From an uncultured Peptoniphilus sp. (lineage in GTDB: Bacteria; Bacillota; Clostridia; Tissierellales; Peptoniphilaceae): a stretch of DNA of 64,000 bases. Within the stretch, counting starts at the first letter, position 1, and every line of letters starts with the position of its first letter. Made by a program: the position numbers and the translations under genes. Under the pieces are notes generated by a model. It had not been told where the DNA came from, did not search any database, and saw nothing but the letters and a program-made list of their open reading frames with translations. Location of the stretch: NCBI RefSeq assembly GCF_943913915.1, contig NZ_CALUAA010000004.1, positions 85,844 to 149,843 of the forward strand. The letters run 5' to 3'. Below are positions 55,136 to 63,327 of this stretch, in pieces.

Positions 55136-56069
55136 AAAAATAGATGAAGATACCGAGTCCTATTTAAAGGCTTTTTTTCAATATTTTCTATTTATAGAAG
55201 ATGAAACGATTTTAAACGATCTATATGCAGCCTTCACGGAGTCAAGCTATTCACTTTTTAGCGATGAGATTGTCAATTTTGAAGAAGAAATTAATGCCAT
55301 AAGATATGAAGCAATAAATGACTTTATTTCTAGGGTAAATAATGTAATAGGTCAAAAAATAGATTTAAAAGCTTTTGAGACAGAACTAGAACAAAAAGAG
55401 ATCATCGATGCCTATGAAATAAATCTCATGGGGAAATTAACGAGAATTATAATAGTCTTTAAAAATGAAGAAGGAATAGTTCTAGGTATAAACGAAGAAA
55501 TGATATTAGAGCTAGTAACGCCTCTGGAGTTGGTCTATGAAACAAAGATTCAGCGATCATTTACAGAAACTGAAAGCAGATCTAATATAATTCAAATTTA
55601 TTTTCAAGCTCAAAAGATAGGCACATTATATTGGGATAGGTCAATAAACTTGAAAATTAAATATGGTCTTCTTTCAGATTATCTTGACGGAGAGTTCTAT
55701 ACTCTGAAAGAAGAAAAAGAAAAGATGGAGAAAGAGTTTAGAGACTTTTATCTAGATACGATTAATAGCTTGACGTACTTTAAAATTCCTAAATCAATTA
55801 ATTTAGAAGAAATTTTCCATTTTGAAAATATCGATGGAGACTATAAAGTTATTCTCTATATGAAGAAGCTATATAAGGAGATCCTGCAAGGGAAAAAGTC
55901 TAGGATGCCTGATTTTAAAAATATTACTGAGATAGAAAGCTTCATTGGGCAAGCTAAAATATATCAACCTTTGTTCTTGGAAAAGTTGAGTAAAGTAGAT
56001 AAGACAAAACTTAGTTATGAACAGGCAAAGAAAATAGCATTAAAGAAAATTGAAAATCAAAAGATATAA
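55104..56069 (+). CDS. Hypothetical protein downstream of the giant helicase
   Basis: The 321-residue acidic, mostly helical protein has no recognised domain or membrane segment. It overlaps the giant gene by 32 bases, with AAGAGGTG before the ATG, so it is probably co-translated. A Glu/Lys-rich helix lies at about 205-225. It is AT-rich like the rest of the element. A cytoplasmic partner of the giant protein is one possibility. Confidence 0.65.
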   Translation: MTDSKIEMIARKIDEDTESYLKAFFQYFLFIEDETILNDLYAAFTESSYSLFSDEIVNFEEEINAIRYEAINDFISRVNNVIGQKIDLKAFETELEQKEIIDAYEINLMGKLTRIIIVFKNEEGIVLGINEEMILELVTPLELVYETKIQRSFTETESRSNIIQIYFQAQKIGTLYWDRSINLKIKYGLLSDYLDGEFYTLKEEKEKMEKEFRDFYLDTINSLTYFKIPKSINLEEIFHFENIDGDYKVILYMKKLYKEILQGKKSRMPDFKNITEIESFIGQAKIYQPLFLEKLSKVDKTKLSYEQAKKIALKKIENQKI

Positions 56070-56184
56070 AAAGAGCTGTCTAGATAAAGAACGATTTGTG
56101 AATTGGTAAGTCATTAATATGACAGAAAGTAGATGAAAGGGTCCATATCTAGAGATTTCCTATAGTATTGACAGGAAAAAGACA

Positions 56185-56213
56185 TTGCGGGGCGTGGTAA
56201 AAGGTTGTATAAT
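56185..56213 (+). promoter_or_regulatory. Promoter upstream of the NlpC/P60 remnant
   Basis: TTGCGG, 17 bases and a perfect TATAAT. A small stem (TAGTGCT/AGCACTA) lies about 20 bases downstream. The 250-base gap from 56070 holds nothing else recognisable. Confidence 0.6.
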
Positions 56214-56321
56214 CAATCAAGAGGAAAACCTTTTAGTGCTTTAGCACTAGGAATTTTAATAGGGGGTGATTTTTAATCTGTATTGTTGGAGTAGTGTGTA
56301 ATTCTGTTGTGAGGGTTAAAT

Positions 56322-56672
56322 AATGGTGGTAGAGCAGGAAATATTAATACACCTAGGTCTGGCAAATTTGGAAATACCTTTGGTTTAGATTGCTCAGGAT
56401 ATGTAAGTAGATGTTGGGACCTAACATCCAAAAGAGGCACAACTACAATTGAAAATGTGGCAAGAGGGATTTCGTATAGCAGTCTGCAACCAGGAGATGC
56501 CCTGAATCGTCCGAAAGAACACGTTATGTTATTTGAAAAGCGTGACAGCAACGGGGACTATGTATTGTATGAAGCAACGCAAAAAAATGGATATGATCGA
56601 GTATCTCATACAATACGTTCAAAATCGAAAGTAGAGAGTCAGTATAAAGCTATTCGGTATAATGGCATATGA
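56322..56672 (+). pseudogene. 5'-truncated NlpC/P60-type peptidase remnant
   Basis: An open frame from about 56,313 has no usable start codon at its head but encodes a recognisable NlpC/P60-like core. GLDCSGYVSRCW holds the nucleophile Cys, SSLQPGDALNR is the conserved PGD strand and HVMLFEKR holds the histidine. In-frame stops lie just upstream. Translation from an internal ATG (56457) would omit the catalytic Cys. It looks like the tail of a longer wall hydrolase whose 5' part was lost, although an upstream promoter remains. Confidence 0.7.
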
Positions 56673-56735
56673 TCCATAGATAGCTTAACGTATAGATAGA
56701 TGAATGCATAGATGAATGAGTGTAGGAGGCCTTTA

Positions 56736-57506
56736 ATGAAAAAGATGGCAGTATTGTTATCATGTTTATTGCTTCTCCCTTCAGTAGCCTTGGCGAAGGG
56801 ACCTGGAGTTTACGTTAATGGGCGGGAACCCTTAGATGAAGATGTGATGCCCGTTATCCGTCACGATCGAACGTTTCTTCCTTTGCGTGCGGTCACTGAA
56901 GAATTAGGCTATGTCGTGTCGTGGAATCAAGATAAAAAGGAAGCAACTTTAACGAAAGGTAAAGAAAAAGTCGTGATGACGATCGGAATAAAATCTTATC
57001 GTCAAAACGGAAAAGATGTGGCGATGGATGTCGCGCCATATCTAGAAAAAGGTCGCACATTTATTCCGGCGCGTTACTTAGGGGAGGCGACGGGGCTTTC
57101 AGTCCAATGGATGCCAAACGAGCGCATCGTCACCGTCGGAAGCTATCCTCAAAAGGATATTCCTGGAGCGAAACGGATCTACATCAAGGAAATAGATATG
57201 TCCTTTATTTTACCGAAAGATGCAAATATTGATTACAAGCTCGAAAACGGCGAGCTTTGTTTCTATGAAAAGTCGAATGAACAAATAGGTGGCGATAGTT
57301 TTCTCTTTCGCCTTTCAAAAGTCGAAAATCCGAGGACTGATTGGAGTAATGGTCCTGTGATCCTTGCTCATAAAGATGGCATCTACTACGGTGCAGATTT
57401 CCGAGGAGATCCAGCGGATATTCAAGATAAGGCACTAAGGGAAAACTTCGAAAAAGCTTACGATTATATTGATGATATTCTGATGACAGTTCGAGTAGGA
57501 AAGTAA
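56736..57506 (+). CDS. Secreted copper-amine-oxidase-N (stalk) domain protein
   Basis: The 256-residue protein has a signal peptide (ending ALAKG) and a stalk-type domain at about 25-140, with the paired DRTFLPLRAVTEELGYVVSW and GRTFIPARYLGEATGLSVQW strands that define it. A C-terminal region (145-256) is not recognised. Codon use is richer in GC than its neighbours, closer to the chromosomal part. I chose the ATG after TAGGAGG (56736). Stalk domains are common on clostridial surfaces; the exact role is unknown. Confidence 0.8.
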   Translation: MKKMAVLLSCLLLLPSVALAKGPGVYVNGREPLDEDVMPVIRHDRTFLPLRAVTEELGYVVSWNQDKKEATLTKGKEKVVMTIGIKSYRQNGKDVAMDVAPYLEKGRTFIPARYLGEATGLSVQWMPNERIVTVGSYPQKDIPGAKRIYIKEIDMSFILPKDANIDYKLENGELCFYEKSNEQIGGDSFLFRLSKVENPRTDWSNGPVILAHKDGIYYGADFRGDPADIQDKALRENFEKAYDYIDDILMTVRVGK

Positions 57507-57533
57507 GAGGAAATTCTATATTAAATAGTGTTA

Positions 57534-57568
57534 ATAGTGTTGGTGGAAACACCGGCACTATTTTTTTA
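57534..57568 (+). terminator. Intrinsic terminator after the stalk-domain gene
   Basis: ATAGTGTTGGTG and CACCGGCACTAT form a 12-bp stem (two G-U pairs) with a GAAA loop and seven T residues. Confidence 0.9.
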
Positions 57569-57676
57569 TTATAATTCTGGTCAGACTCAATTTAAAAAAA
57601 ACTTCGAAAAGTTTATCAAACCATAAGTAACGGATATCAAAGAATTGTTTGATTTTAATTTATAGACCAATTCATG

Positions 57677-57816
57677 TAGGTTCAAGATAGAACCTAAATA
57701 TTTAGTAATTCACTCCCTTTTAGTGTAATAAAGAAAATGATTAATGACTCTTTTATCCATTCACTTTTGAAGAGATAGCTTTACGAACGAAGCTTGAATC
57801 GTTTTTATTACACTAA
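57677..57816. repeat. Inverted repeats in the gap before the CAP-domain gene
   Basis: The 420-base gap from 57,507 to 57,927 contains a terminator, a small hairpin (TAGGTTC/GAACCTA, 57677-57696) and a perfect 13-bp inverted repeat. The latter is TTAGTGTAATAAA at 57720-57732 and TTTATTACACTAA at 57804-57816, 71 bases apart. It could be a relic of a small mobile repeat. I see no gene here. Confidence 0.5.
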
Positions 57817-57854
57817 GATTAAAAACATAATCTGAAGAATTTACAAAATCTTAA

Positions 57855-57883
57855 TTGATATGTGCAACTGCACATGATATCAT
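57855..57883 (+). promoter_or_regulatory. Promoter with palindromic operator for the CAP-domain gene
   Basis: TTGATA, 17 bases and TATCAT. The spacer contains the palindrome ATGTGCA-AC-TGCACAT (57860-57875), so a bound protein would block the promoter. The gene start is 45 bases downstream. Confidence 0.6.
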
Positions 57884-57927
57884 CTAACCAAGATATAACT
57901 CAATCACATTTCGTATGGAGGTTTAAA

Positions 57928-59652
57928 ATGAAAAAGAAAATGTTAGTCAAAAGTGTATTGTCCGTAACATTAGCTACAACTATGCTCTCTTCAGCAGGGG
58001 TAGCGTATGCCAACCATGCTCCTGTCAATGCGAATGACAAGAAGATTCAAATTAATGGAATTAAGTATTTAAAAATTGCAGATTTAGAAAAAATGGGATT
58101 CAAAGTAATTGTTAAAGATGACGTCTTAATTCTTGAAAAGGATGGAAAAATTATTCACTTAAAATTGAATGAGAAGACTGCTCTAGTTAATGGCTTAGAA
58201 ATTTCTTTATCCAACGTAATTTACTCTAAAGAAGGAGTAAATGAACAAGCTCTAAAAAATTTATTAGAAGCATATGACTCCGGCAGAACCTATTATGTTC
58301 GTAATATCTTAACGAAAGACGAAGACACAGTTAAAGAATCGAAAGCTGTAGAAGAACCCAAAGAAAAAGAACAAGGGTCTCTAGATCTCCTGGACATTCT
58401 GAAAGATGAAGAGTCTAATAAAAAGATCTATGACGATCTGAGCAAAGACAATGAAGCCTTTGATAAGCTGTTTGATTTCAGTGTAGAAACCCCTGGAACA
58501 GAAGAACCTGGATCAAGACCTGAAGAACCTAAAGAAAAAGAACAAGGCTCTCTAGATCTCCTGGATATTCTGAAAGATGAAGAGTCTAATAAAAAGATCT
58601 ATGACGATCTGAGCAAAGACAATGAAGCCTTTGATAAGCTGTTTGATTTCAGTGTAGAAACCCCTGGAACAGAAGAACCTGGATCAAGACCTGAAGAACC
58701 TAAAGAAAAAGAACAAGGCTCTCTAGATCTCCTGGATATTCTGAAAGATGAAGAGTCTAATAAAAAGATCTATGACGATCTAAGCAAAGACAATGAAGCC
58801 TTTGATAAGCTCTTCAATTTAAAAGATGAGAACTCTGATAAAAAAGAACAAGATGAAAGCCCAGAACAAACGCCTGAAATCGTATATGAAGAGATTACCG
58901 TCAAATTAAAAGATGGAAAAACCGCTACTGTTAAAGTTCGATATGATGAGGCTATGGCTCAAAAACATCTCGATCTTTTAAATAACTACAGAAAAGAAAA
59001 CGGGCTTCCTGAAGTCAAGGACAATAAAGAGTTAGTCAACATTGCAAAAGAGCGTGTTGCTGAAATTGTGTATGAAAAGATGACGACCGGAACCATTAGC
59101 CATACTCGAACGAATGGCGATGAGATTAAGAAAATGAACGACTTTGCCGGTGAAAATATTCAGAATATACGTGGGACTTTATCTGAATCAGAAATGAAGC
59201 GTGCTTTGGATAACTTTATTAATTCTCCTGTACACAATGAGGTTATGAAGCATAATGAGTATGACAGGAACGTAGGCGTAGGAGTAGGCAACTATGAAGA
59301 CAGCGGCGTATCTCGAGTTGTTGTTGTCCAACTTTATGGAAAAGACTTAAAAGGTAAAGAAAAATATACTTTTGACGAAACAGAAAAACAAAAAATAGCT
59401 GAGGAACGAAAGACTGAAGAAGAAAAGAAACTGATTGACGATGTAAAAGGTCAAATCACCGATGAAATTAATGGAAAATCTGAATCCGTAGTACAATCTG
59501 AAGCCAAGGAAAATTCTCTTACGAAGGAAGAAAAGGCTTTAGTTGCAGAAGTTAAAACGAAGATCGAAGAAGAAGTAAATAACGACGAAAACACAAATGC
59601 AGTTGTCACTTCTCCTGAAGAAGCAGCACCGACTGATAGTAGTGAACAATAA
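57928..59652 (+). CDS. Secreted CAP-domain protein with 57-residue repeats
   Basis: The 574-residue secreted protein has a signal peptide (ending AYANH) and a stalk-like N-domain (about 25-120). Three near-identical repeats of about 57 residues (the third partial) follow, each with GSLDLLDILKDEESNKKIYD. A CAP/SCP domain (about 345-475) has LDLLNNYRKENGLP, SHTRTNGD, GENIQNI and NSPVHNEVM. A Glu/Lys-rich tail ends it. CAP proteins are extracellular with varied roles. I use the ATG after TGGAGG (57928). Confidence 0.85.
   Translation: MKKKMLVKSVLSVTLATTMLSSAGVAYANHAPVNANDKKIQINGIKYLKIADLEKMGFKVIVKDDVLILEKDGKIIHLKLNEKTALVNGLEISLSNVIYSKEGVNEQALKNLLEAYDSGRTYYVRNILTKDEDTVKESKAVEEPKEKEQGSLDLLDILKDEESNKKIYDDLSKDNEAFDKLFDFSVETPGTEEPGSRPEEPKEKEQGSLDLLDILKDEESNKKIYDDLSKDNEAFDKLFDFSVETPGTEEPGSRPEEPKEKEQGSLDLLDILKDEESNKKIYDDLSKDNEAFDKLFNLKDENSDKKEQDESPEQTPEIVYEEITVKLKDGKTATVKVRYDEAMAQKHLDLLNNYRKENGLPEVKDNKELVNIAKERVAEIVYEKMTTGTISHTRTNGDEIKKMNDFAGENIQNIRGTLSESEMKRALDNFINSPVHNEVMKHNEYDRNVGVGVGNYEDSGVSRVVVVQLYGKDLKGKEKYTFDETEKQKIAEERKTEEEKKLIDDVKGQITDEINGKSESVVQSEAKENSLTKEEKALVAEVKTKIEEEVNNDENTNAVVTSPEEAAPTDSSEQ
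58351..58818 (+). repeat. 171-bp in-frame tandem repeats
   Basis: Units start at 58351, 58522 and 58693 with an exact 171-base period (57 codons); the third is cut at about 58,818. The copies are nearly identical even at silent positions, which implies recent expansion or gene conversion. Confidence 0.92.
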
Positions 59653-59657
59653 AACAA

Positions 59658-59680
59658 GAGCCTTGCGTTAAGCGAGGCTC
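59658..59680 (+). terminator. Hairpin after the CAP-domain gene
   Basis: GAGCCTTGC and GCGAGGCTC pair with one G-U around five bases. The T tail is poor, so termination may be inefficient. Confidence 0.6.
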
Positions 59681-59729
59681 ATATAATTATAAGTTCTCTC
59701 TCATAGATAGGTGTCATTGCACATTTATC

Positions 59730-59738
59730 TGATATAAT
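59730..59738 (+). promoter_or_regulatory. Extended -10 promoter of the ParB-like gene
   Basis: TGATATAAT is a perfect extended -10, 32 bases before the ATG. A TGCACAT just upstream resembles half of the palindrome in the CAP-gene promoter. Confidence 0.5.
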
Positions 59739-59770
59739 TACAGTAATAATAAACGGAGAAGGAACTTAAC

Positions 59771-60739
59771 ATGAATGAAACAAATAATATTATTCTTTTA
59801 GATCCCGAGGATCTTCTAATGGATCCAGAGAATCTAATTTATGAAAGGGATCCGGAGGACGATAAAAAACTAAGAGAAAGTATAGATCAATATGGAATCC
59901 AAAAACCTTTATTAGTATATGAGAACCATGGTGGCAAATATACAATTATTGATGGACATCGCAGAGCAAAAATAGCGATACATGGTGACGCAATGGTACC
60001 TTGTATTCTGTTCCCGATTGAAAATTCCCTAGATCTTATAAAAGCTAAAATAGCCGTTGTGCAATCGAACCATGATGAAAATAATCGATCAGTACAAGAT
60101 AAATACCGTGAAATAGTTTTTTTAGAAAAGTATATTAAGGAGTTAAAAAAGCTTGACCCTTCAATAAAAGGGCTTACTAGGAAGCTTATTGCTGAAAATA
60201 TAGGATTAAAAGAGCGTCAAGTAGCTGACTATACAAAAATAAAAAACAATTTAAGAGAAGATGATATGAAGTCTTTTTTATCAGGAAAAATTAATGTTAA
60301 GGAAGCTCTTAGTATAATAGATAATTACAAAGAATTTGTACCTGACGCAGTAAGTGAGTTGTTTATTAATGAAGAAAACAATCCTAAGAAAAACAATCGT
60401 TTTTCCGGGAAAAGTATAGACGAAATAGAAGCCGTTATTTTCGATATGGTACACAATGAATCGACTTTAAACGGTTATAAAATTGAGCCACAATCGAAGA
60501 AAAAAATAAGGCTAACTGATTTAAATACGAATCAAAGTCAAATATTCAAGATCAGGAACATTGCAATAAATATACACGACTACAACAAAAGATATAACGA
60601 ACAGGAAGGTGAAGAAGCCAATCCGAAAGTTCAATCGATCTATGATCTAACAACGGACTTAGATAAAGAAAATTTGAATCCTATAGATCGTAGAATCCTA
60701 TCAGACGTAATAGAAAAATTGCATAGCAAGGGAGTTTAG
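59771..60739 (+). CDS. ParB-like partition/CTPase-fold protein
   Basis: The 322-residue protein begins with a ParB/Spo0J N-terminal domain (about 10-110). It has a KLRESIDQYGIQKPLLV strand and IDGHRRAKIAIHG, corresponding to the GERRxxA nucleotide motif with His for Glu. A central HTH-like region (about 130-180, with LTRKLIAENIGLKERQVADY) follows, then an unrecognised C-terminal part. No ParA gene is present nearby. It may act in segregation or regulation of the excised element. GGAGAAGG precedes the ATG. Confidence 0.82.
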   Translation: MNETNNIILLDPEDLLMDPENLIYERDPEDDKKLRESIDQYGIQKPLLVYENHGGKYTIIDGHRRAKIAIHGDAMVPCILFPIENSLDLIKAKIAVVQSNHDENNRSVQDKYREIVFLEKYIKELKKLDPSIKGLTRKLIAENIGLKERQVADYTKIKNNLREDDMKSFLSGKINVKEALSIIDNYKEFVPDAVSELFINEENNPKKNNRFSGKSIDEIEAVIFDMVHNESTLNGYKIEPQSKKKIRLTDLNTNQSQIFKIRNIAINIHDYNKRYNEQEGEEANPKVQSIYDLTTDLDKENLNPIDRRILSDVIEKLHSKGV

Positions 60740-60740
60740 A

Positions 60741-60941
60741 ATGGAAAAGAAAACATCTAAAAGCCAAATGCGTGCAACGAAGAAATGGAAGCAAAAAAAC
60801 AAAGAAAGAAACCGTTTTTTATCCTATCGATCGACTGCCTTTCTGTTCGCCAAATCATATGCGACGAAGGAAGACATCGAGGAATTAATAAGCGTATTTC
60901 AGTCCGAGAATCCCAATGCAAAGGAAGAGGTGGAGAAATGA
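60741..60941 (+). CDS. Small basic hypothetical protein
   Basis: The 66-residue protein has a strongly basic N-terminus (MEKKTSKSQMRATKKWKQKN) and an acidic C-terminal helix, a pattern seen in small RHH-like plasmid and ICE proteins. It starts one base after the ParB-like stop and its end overlaps the next start (ATGA). Confidence 0.6.
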   Translation: MEKKTSKSQMRATKKWKQKNKERNRFLSYRSTAFLFAKSYATKEDIEELISVFQSENPNAKEEVEK

Positions 60942-61084
60942 AACTGTTAATTAATGTGATCTCTATTTTAGGAAAAATCTTGTTTAAATTAATTGCTATA
61001 GCATGTCATCTATTAGTTGCATTCGTTCTGCTTGCATTCTCGGTATTGTCTCTCGTGATAGGCTGTCAATTTTCCAGACGATAA
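60938..61084 (+). CDS. Very small membrane peptide
   Basis: The 48-residue product is almost wholly hydrophobic (ILFKLIAIACHLLVAFVLLA) with a short basic end. The ATG overlaps the previous stop and follows GTGGAG. It could be a toxin-like peptide or a membrane accessory; nothing decides this. Confidence 0.5.
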   Translation: MKLLINVISILGKILFKLIAIACHLLVAFVLLAFSVLSLVIGCQFSRR

Positions 61085-61113
61085 AATATTTCTTTCATAC
61101 TAGCATAGTCTGA

Positions 61114-61146
61114 AAGGGTCGGAGCTTTACGCTTCGATCCTTTTTT
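61114..61146 (+). terminator. Intrinsic terminator after the parB-linked genes
   Basis: AAGGGTCGGAGC and GCTTCGATCCTT form a 12-bp stem with two G-U pairs, followed by six T residues. Confidence 0.85.
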
Positions 61147-61158
61147 GTTGTATTAGAA

Positions 61159-61528
61159 AACCCTCGGTTAGACCGGGGGTTCCGTTTAGCTTTAGCGATG
61201 AGAACCTAACAGCCTCTCGTGTTATGATAAAAAAGGTCTGGAAACCACGCAACATTATCATCAACAGGAGGTAAAGATGTCATCGCTAAATGACACTCAT
61301 AGTCGATCACACACAAAATGGAATTGTAAGTATCACGTTGTATTTGCACCGAAATATAGAAGAAAAGAATTCTATGGGTCAAAGCGACTCGAAATGGGTG
61401 CAATTTTGCGAGAGTTATGTGGTTGGAAAGAAGTCAACATATATGTAGTCAATAATATTGTATCTTTCGTCAATAAGGGCTTCGCCTTTTGTATTAAATC
61501 TGTTCTCAATTTAACAACCCTGGTTTAG
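61159..61528 (+). mobile_element. Internally deleted IS200/IS605-type remnant
   Basis: A left-end hairpin (AACCCTCGGT/ACCGGGGGTT with a TAG loop, 61159-61181) lies before a TnpA start at 61277. The first 55 or so residues match IS200-type Y1 transposase (HTKWNCKYHVVFAPKYRRKE). After CGWKEVNI the frame runs into unrelated residues. The HUH and catalytic Tyr parts are gone, so it cannot be active by itself. The following 270 bases to 61,801 hold nothing I recognise. Confidence 0.8.
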
Positions 61529-61801
61529 CTTACCGAGAAAAGGTACGTTTAAATTATTTAAGGAAACCACCTAAAAAGTGAAATGAGGAACATTGAATAG
61601 ATACATTACAATAAATTAGAATTCTACTACCACAAAGATTAGAAAATATGAAAAAGGGGAAGTTATCAAAAAGAAAAGAGAACTTTAATACAGTGCAGAA
61701 ATACTTGACAAAACAACATGTGGATGTTATCCTGGCTTTAGGAAGCCTTATGCAAACTATGATTCAACAGTGCCATCAAAGATCTAAGAAAGGATGAGAA
61801 A

Positions 61802-62755
61802 ATGATGAAAAAAACTCGTATTATATTTCTTTTATTAATAGTGTTATTCGTTTTGCCATTCAGCTTAGGAATGAAGACTGCAAATAATCAAAAAAAGGAT
61901 ACCAAGAAAGAGCAACAAACGGATGATAATGTTATAAATACTATGCTATCAAGTAAACCAGGAGCAGACCCCTTAACTCTTGTCGCTGGTTCGGATGATT
62001 ATTTGATCCTAGAACACTATTGTGGTTTATTGATTTTAGATCGCAATTTTTTGGAACCTTTTGCTGAAATTCCAGCAAAAGATATCGAATTAAAGACACA
62101 AGGAGATGAAGCTTTTTCTTATAGCTTAGATGGAAATACACTATATTTAAAGAGAATGGGAAGTGGAAAATCTTTTACTTTTAACATCGCAGATAAAGTT
62201 CTACAAGTGGAGCAAAACAAGGACCAAATGAATAGAATGGATTCATTTAAGTCTCTCTCTGAGGATAGATTGGAAGAGGTTTTAGGAAGAAAGTGTAATG
62301 CTCAGGGGATTCAAGGGGATAACTGGATATTTATCCTTATACCTGACCCAAATAAATTAGGAAATAGTCAGTTAATGATTGTTGATCAAGATACGGGTAG
62401 TAAACGCACAAAAAACCTTCGTGATTTAGTTGAAACAAAACACAACGTATCTATATTCTTAGATGAAAAAACTTTGAACTCAAAAGGTTTTGTGGAAAAA
62501 GGAAGAGCTTACCTTCCTTTGCGATCGATCTTAGAGGGGCAAGGTTATGAGGTAAATTGGAACCAAAAGGACTCTAGTATTGTAATTAAAAATAAGAATC
62601 AAAAGATTCTCATGGTTCCAGATGGTCAACGTTATTGCTTAATTAAAGAGGGGGAGAAGCGGAGTTATGATTTTTATGTAAGAGAAAATCGAACTTATTT
62701 AGGTCAGAAATTTTTTAAAGAGATAGCGGGTTTGAACCTTTCGGTTAATAAATAA
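61802..62755 (+). CDS. Secreted protein with C-terminal stalk-type domain
   Basis: The 317-residue protein has a signal peptide or membrane anchor (IIFLLLIVLFVLPFSLG), a Lys/Asp-rich spacer, a central region with beta-propeller-like or PQQ-like strands (about 50-200) and a C-terminal stalk-type segment (ILEGQGYEVNWNQKD, about 235-262, and RTYLGQKFFKEIAGL). There is no lipobox. AAGGATGAG precedes the start. Function unknown; it is the third secreted protein of this kind in the right part of the element. Confidence 0.7.
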   Translation: MMKKTRIIFLLLIVLFVLPFSLGMKTANNQKKDTKKEQQTDDNVINTMLSSKPGADPLTLVAGSDDYLILEHYCGLLILDRNFLEPFAEIPAKDIELKTQGDEAFSYSLDGNTLYLKRMGSGKSFTFNIADKVLQVEQNKDQMNRMDSFKSLSEDRLEEVLGRKCNAQGIQGDNWIFILIPDPNKLGNSQLMIVDQDTGSKRTKNLRDLVETKHNVSIFLDEKTLNSKGFVEKGRAYLPLRSILEGQGYEVNWNQKDSSIVIKNKNQKILMVPDGQRYCLIKEGEKRSYDFYVRENRTYLGQKFFKEIAGLNLSVNK

Positions 62756-62811
62756 AAAGATAAATCTTAATTTTTTATCAAAATGATAAGGTTCTAAGTT
62801 CAATGTTTATT

Positions 62812-62845
62812 AGGGAGATTTGTTTTTGCAAATCTCCCTTTTTAT
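62812..62845 (+). terminator. Intrinsic terminator after the third stalk-type gene
   Basis: AGGGAGATTTG and CAAATCTCCCT form a perfect 11-bp stem with a six-base loop and a T tract. Confidence 0.92.
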
Positions 62846-62964
62846 GCAATGCTTTCATAAAGTTATAAAGAGAATAAAGACTTTGAAAAAAGATTATGTG
62901 TTATACAATAGAAAATAATTGACCTATTCCCACATACGAGGCTTTTGAGAAATATTAAATTTTA

Positions 62965-63276
62965 TCCATACTGACCACTCAAGCCATGTCGAGAAAAGGC
63001 AACTGCTACGACAACGCCCCCATGGGGAACTTCTTCAGTGTACTGAAAAGAGAAATCTACGACGGTTACGTCTACCGAAGCCGACAAGAACTCGTGCGTT
63101 CCATCGAACGTTTCATCCACTATTACAACAACGATCGAATCAAAGAAAAGTTAGGAGGCTTGAGTCCGAAGCAATACCGTGAACAGATGCAATCTGCATA
63201 GAACGAATGTTATGTAAAACAAAATTGAGCAAGCGAAATGCTTACTCGATTAAGTCCAACTTTATGGGGTCACTCT
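62965..63276 (+). mobile_element. 3' remnant of an IS3-family (IS150-like) element
   Basis: The fragment encodes the last 70 or so residues of an IS3-type transposase (MSRKGNCYDNAPM, then RFIHYYNNDRIKEKLGGLSP, stop at 63201). It ends with an IS150-like right terminal sequence (GTCCAACTTTATGGGGTCAC). The left part with the two Asp residues is absent. The catalytic Glu position in APMENFF-type sequences reads APMGNFF here. It is dead. Confidence 0.85.
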
Positions 63277-63327
63277 ACTGTGAAGGGTCTGTTTTTAATA
63301 TAAAAGTTGATACATGAGAGGGTTAAA

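Noticed and set aside
56457..56672. 71-codon frame as an intact gene
   Set aside because: The conserved catalytic part continues upstream without a start codon, so I treat it as the tail of a truncated NlpC/P60 gene.
61802..62755. Gene as a lipoprotein
   Set aside because: The hydrophobic N-terminus is not followed by a Cys in a lipobox; it is better called secreted or anchored.
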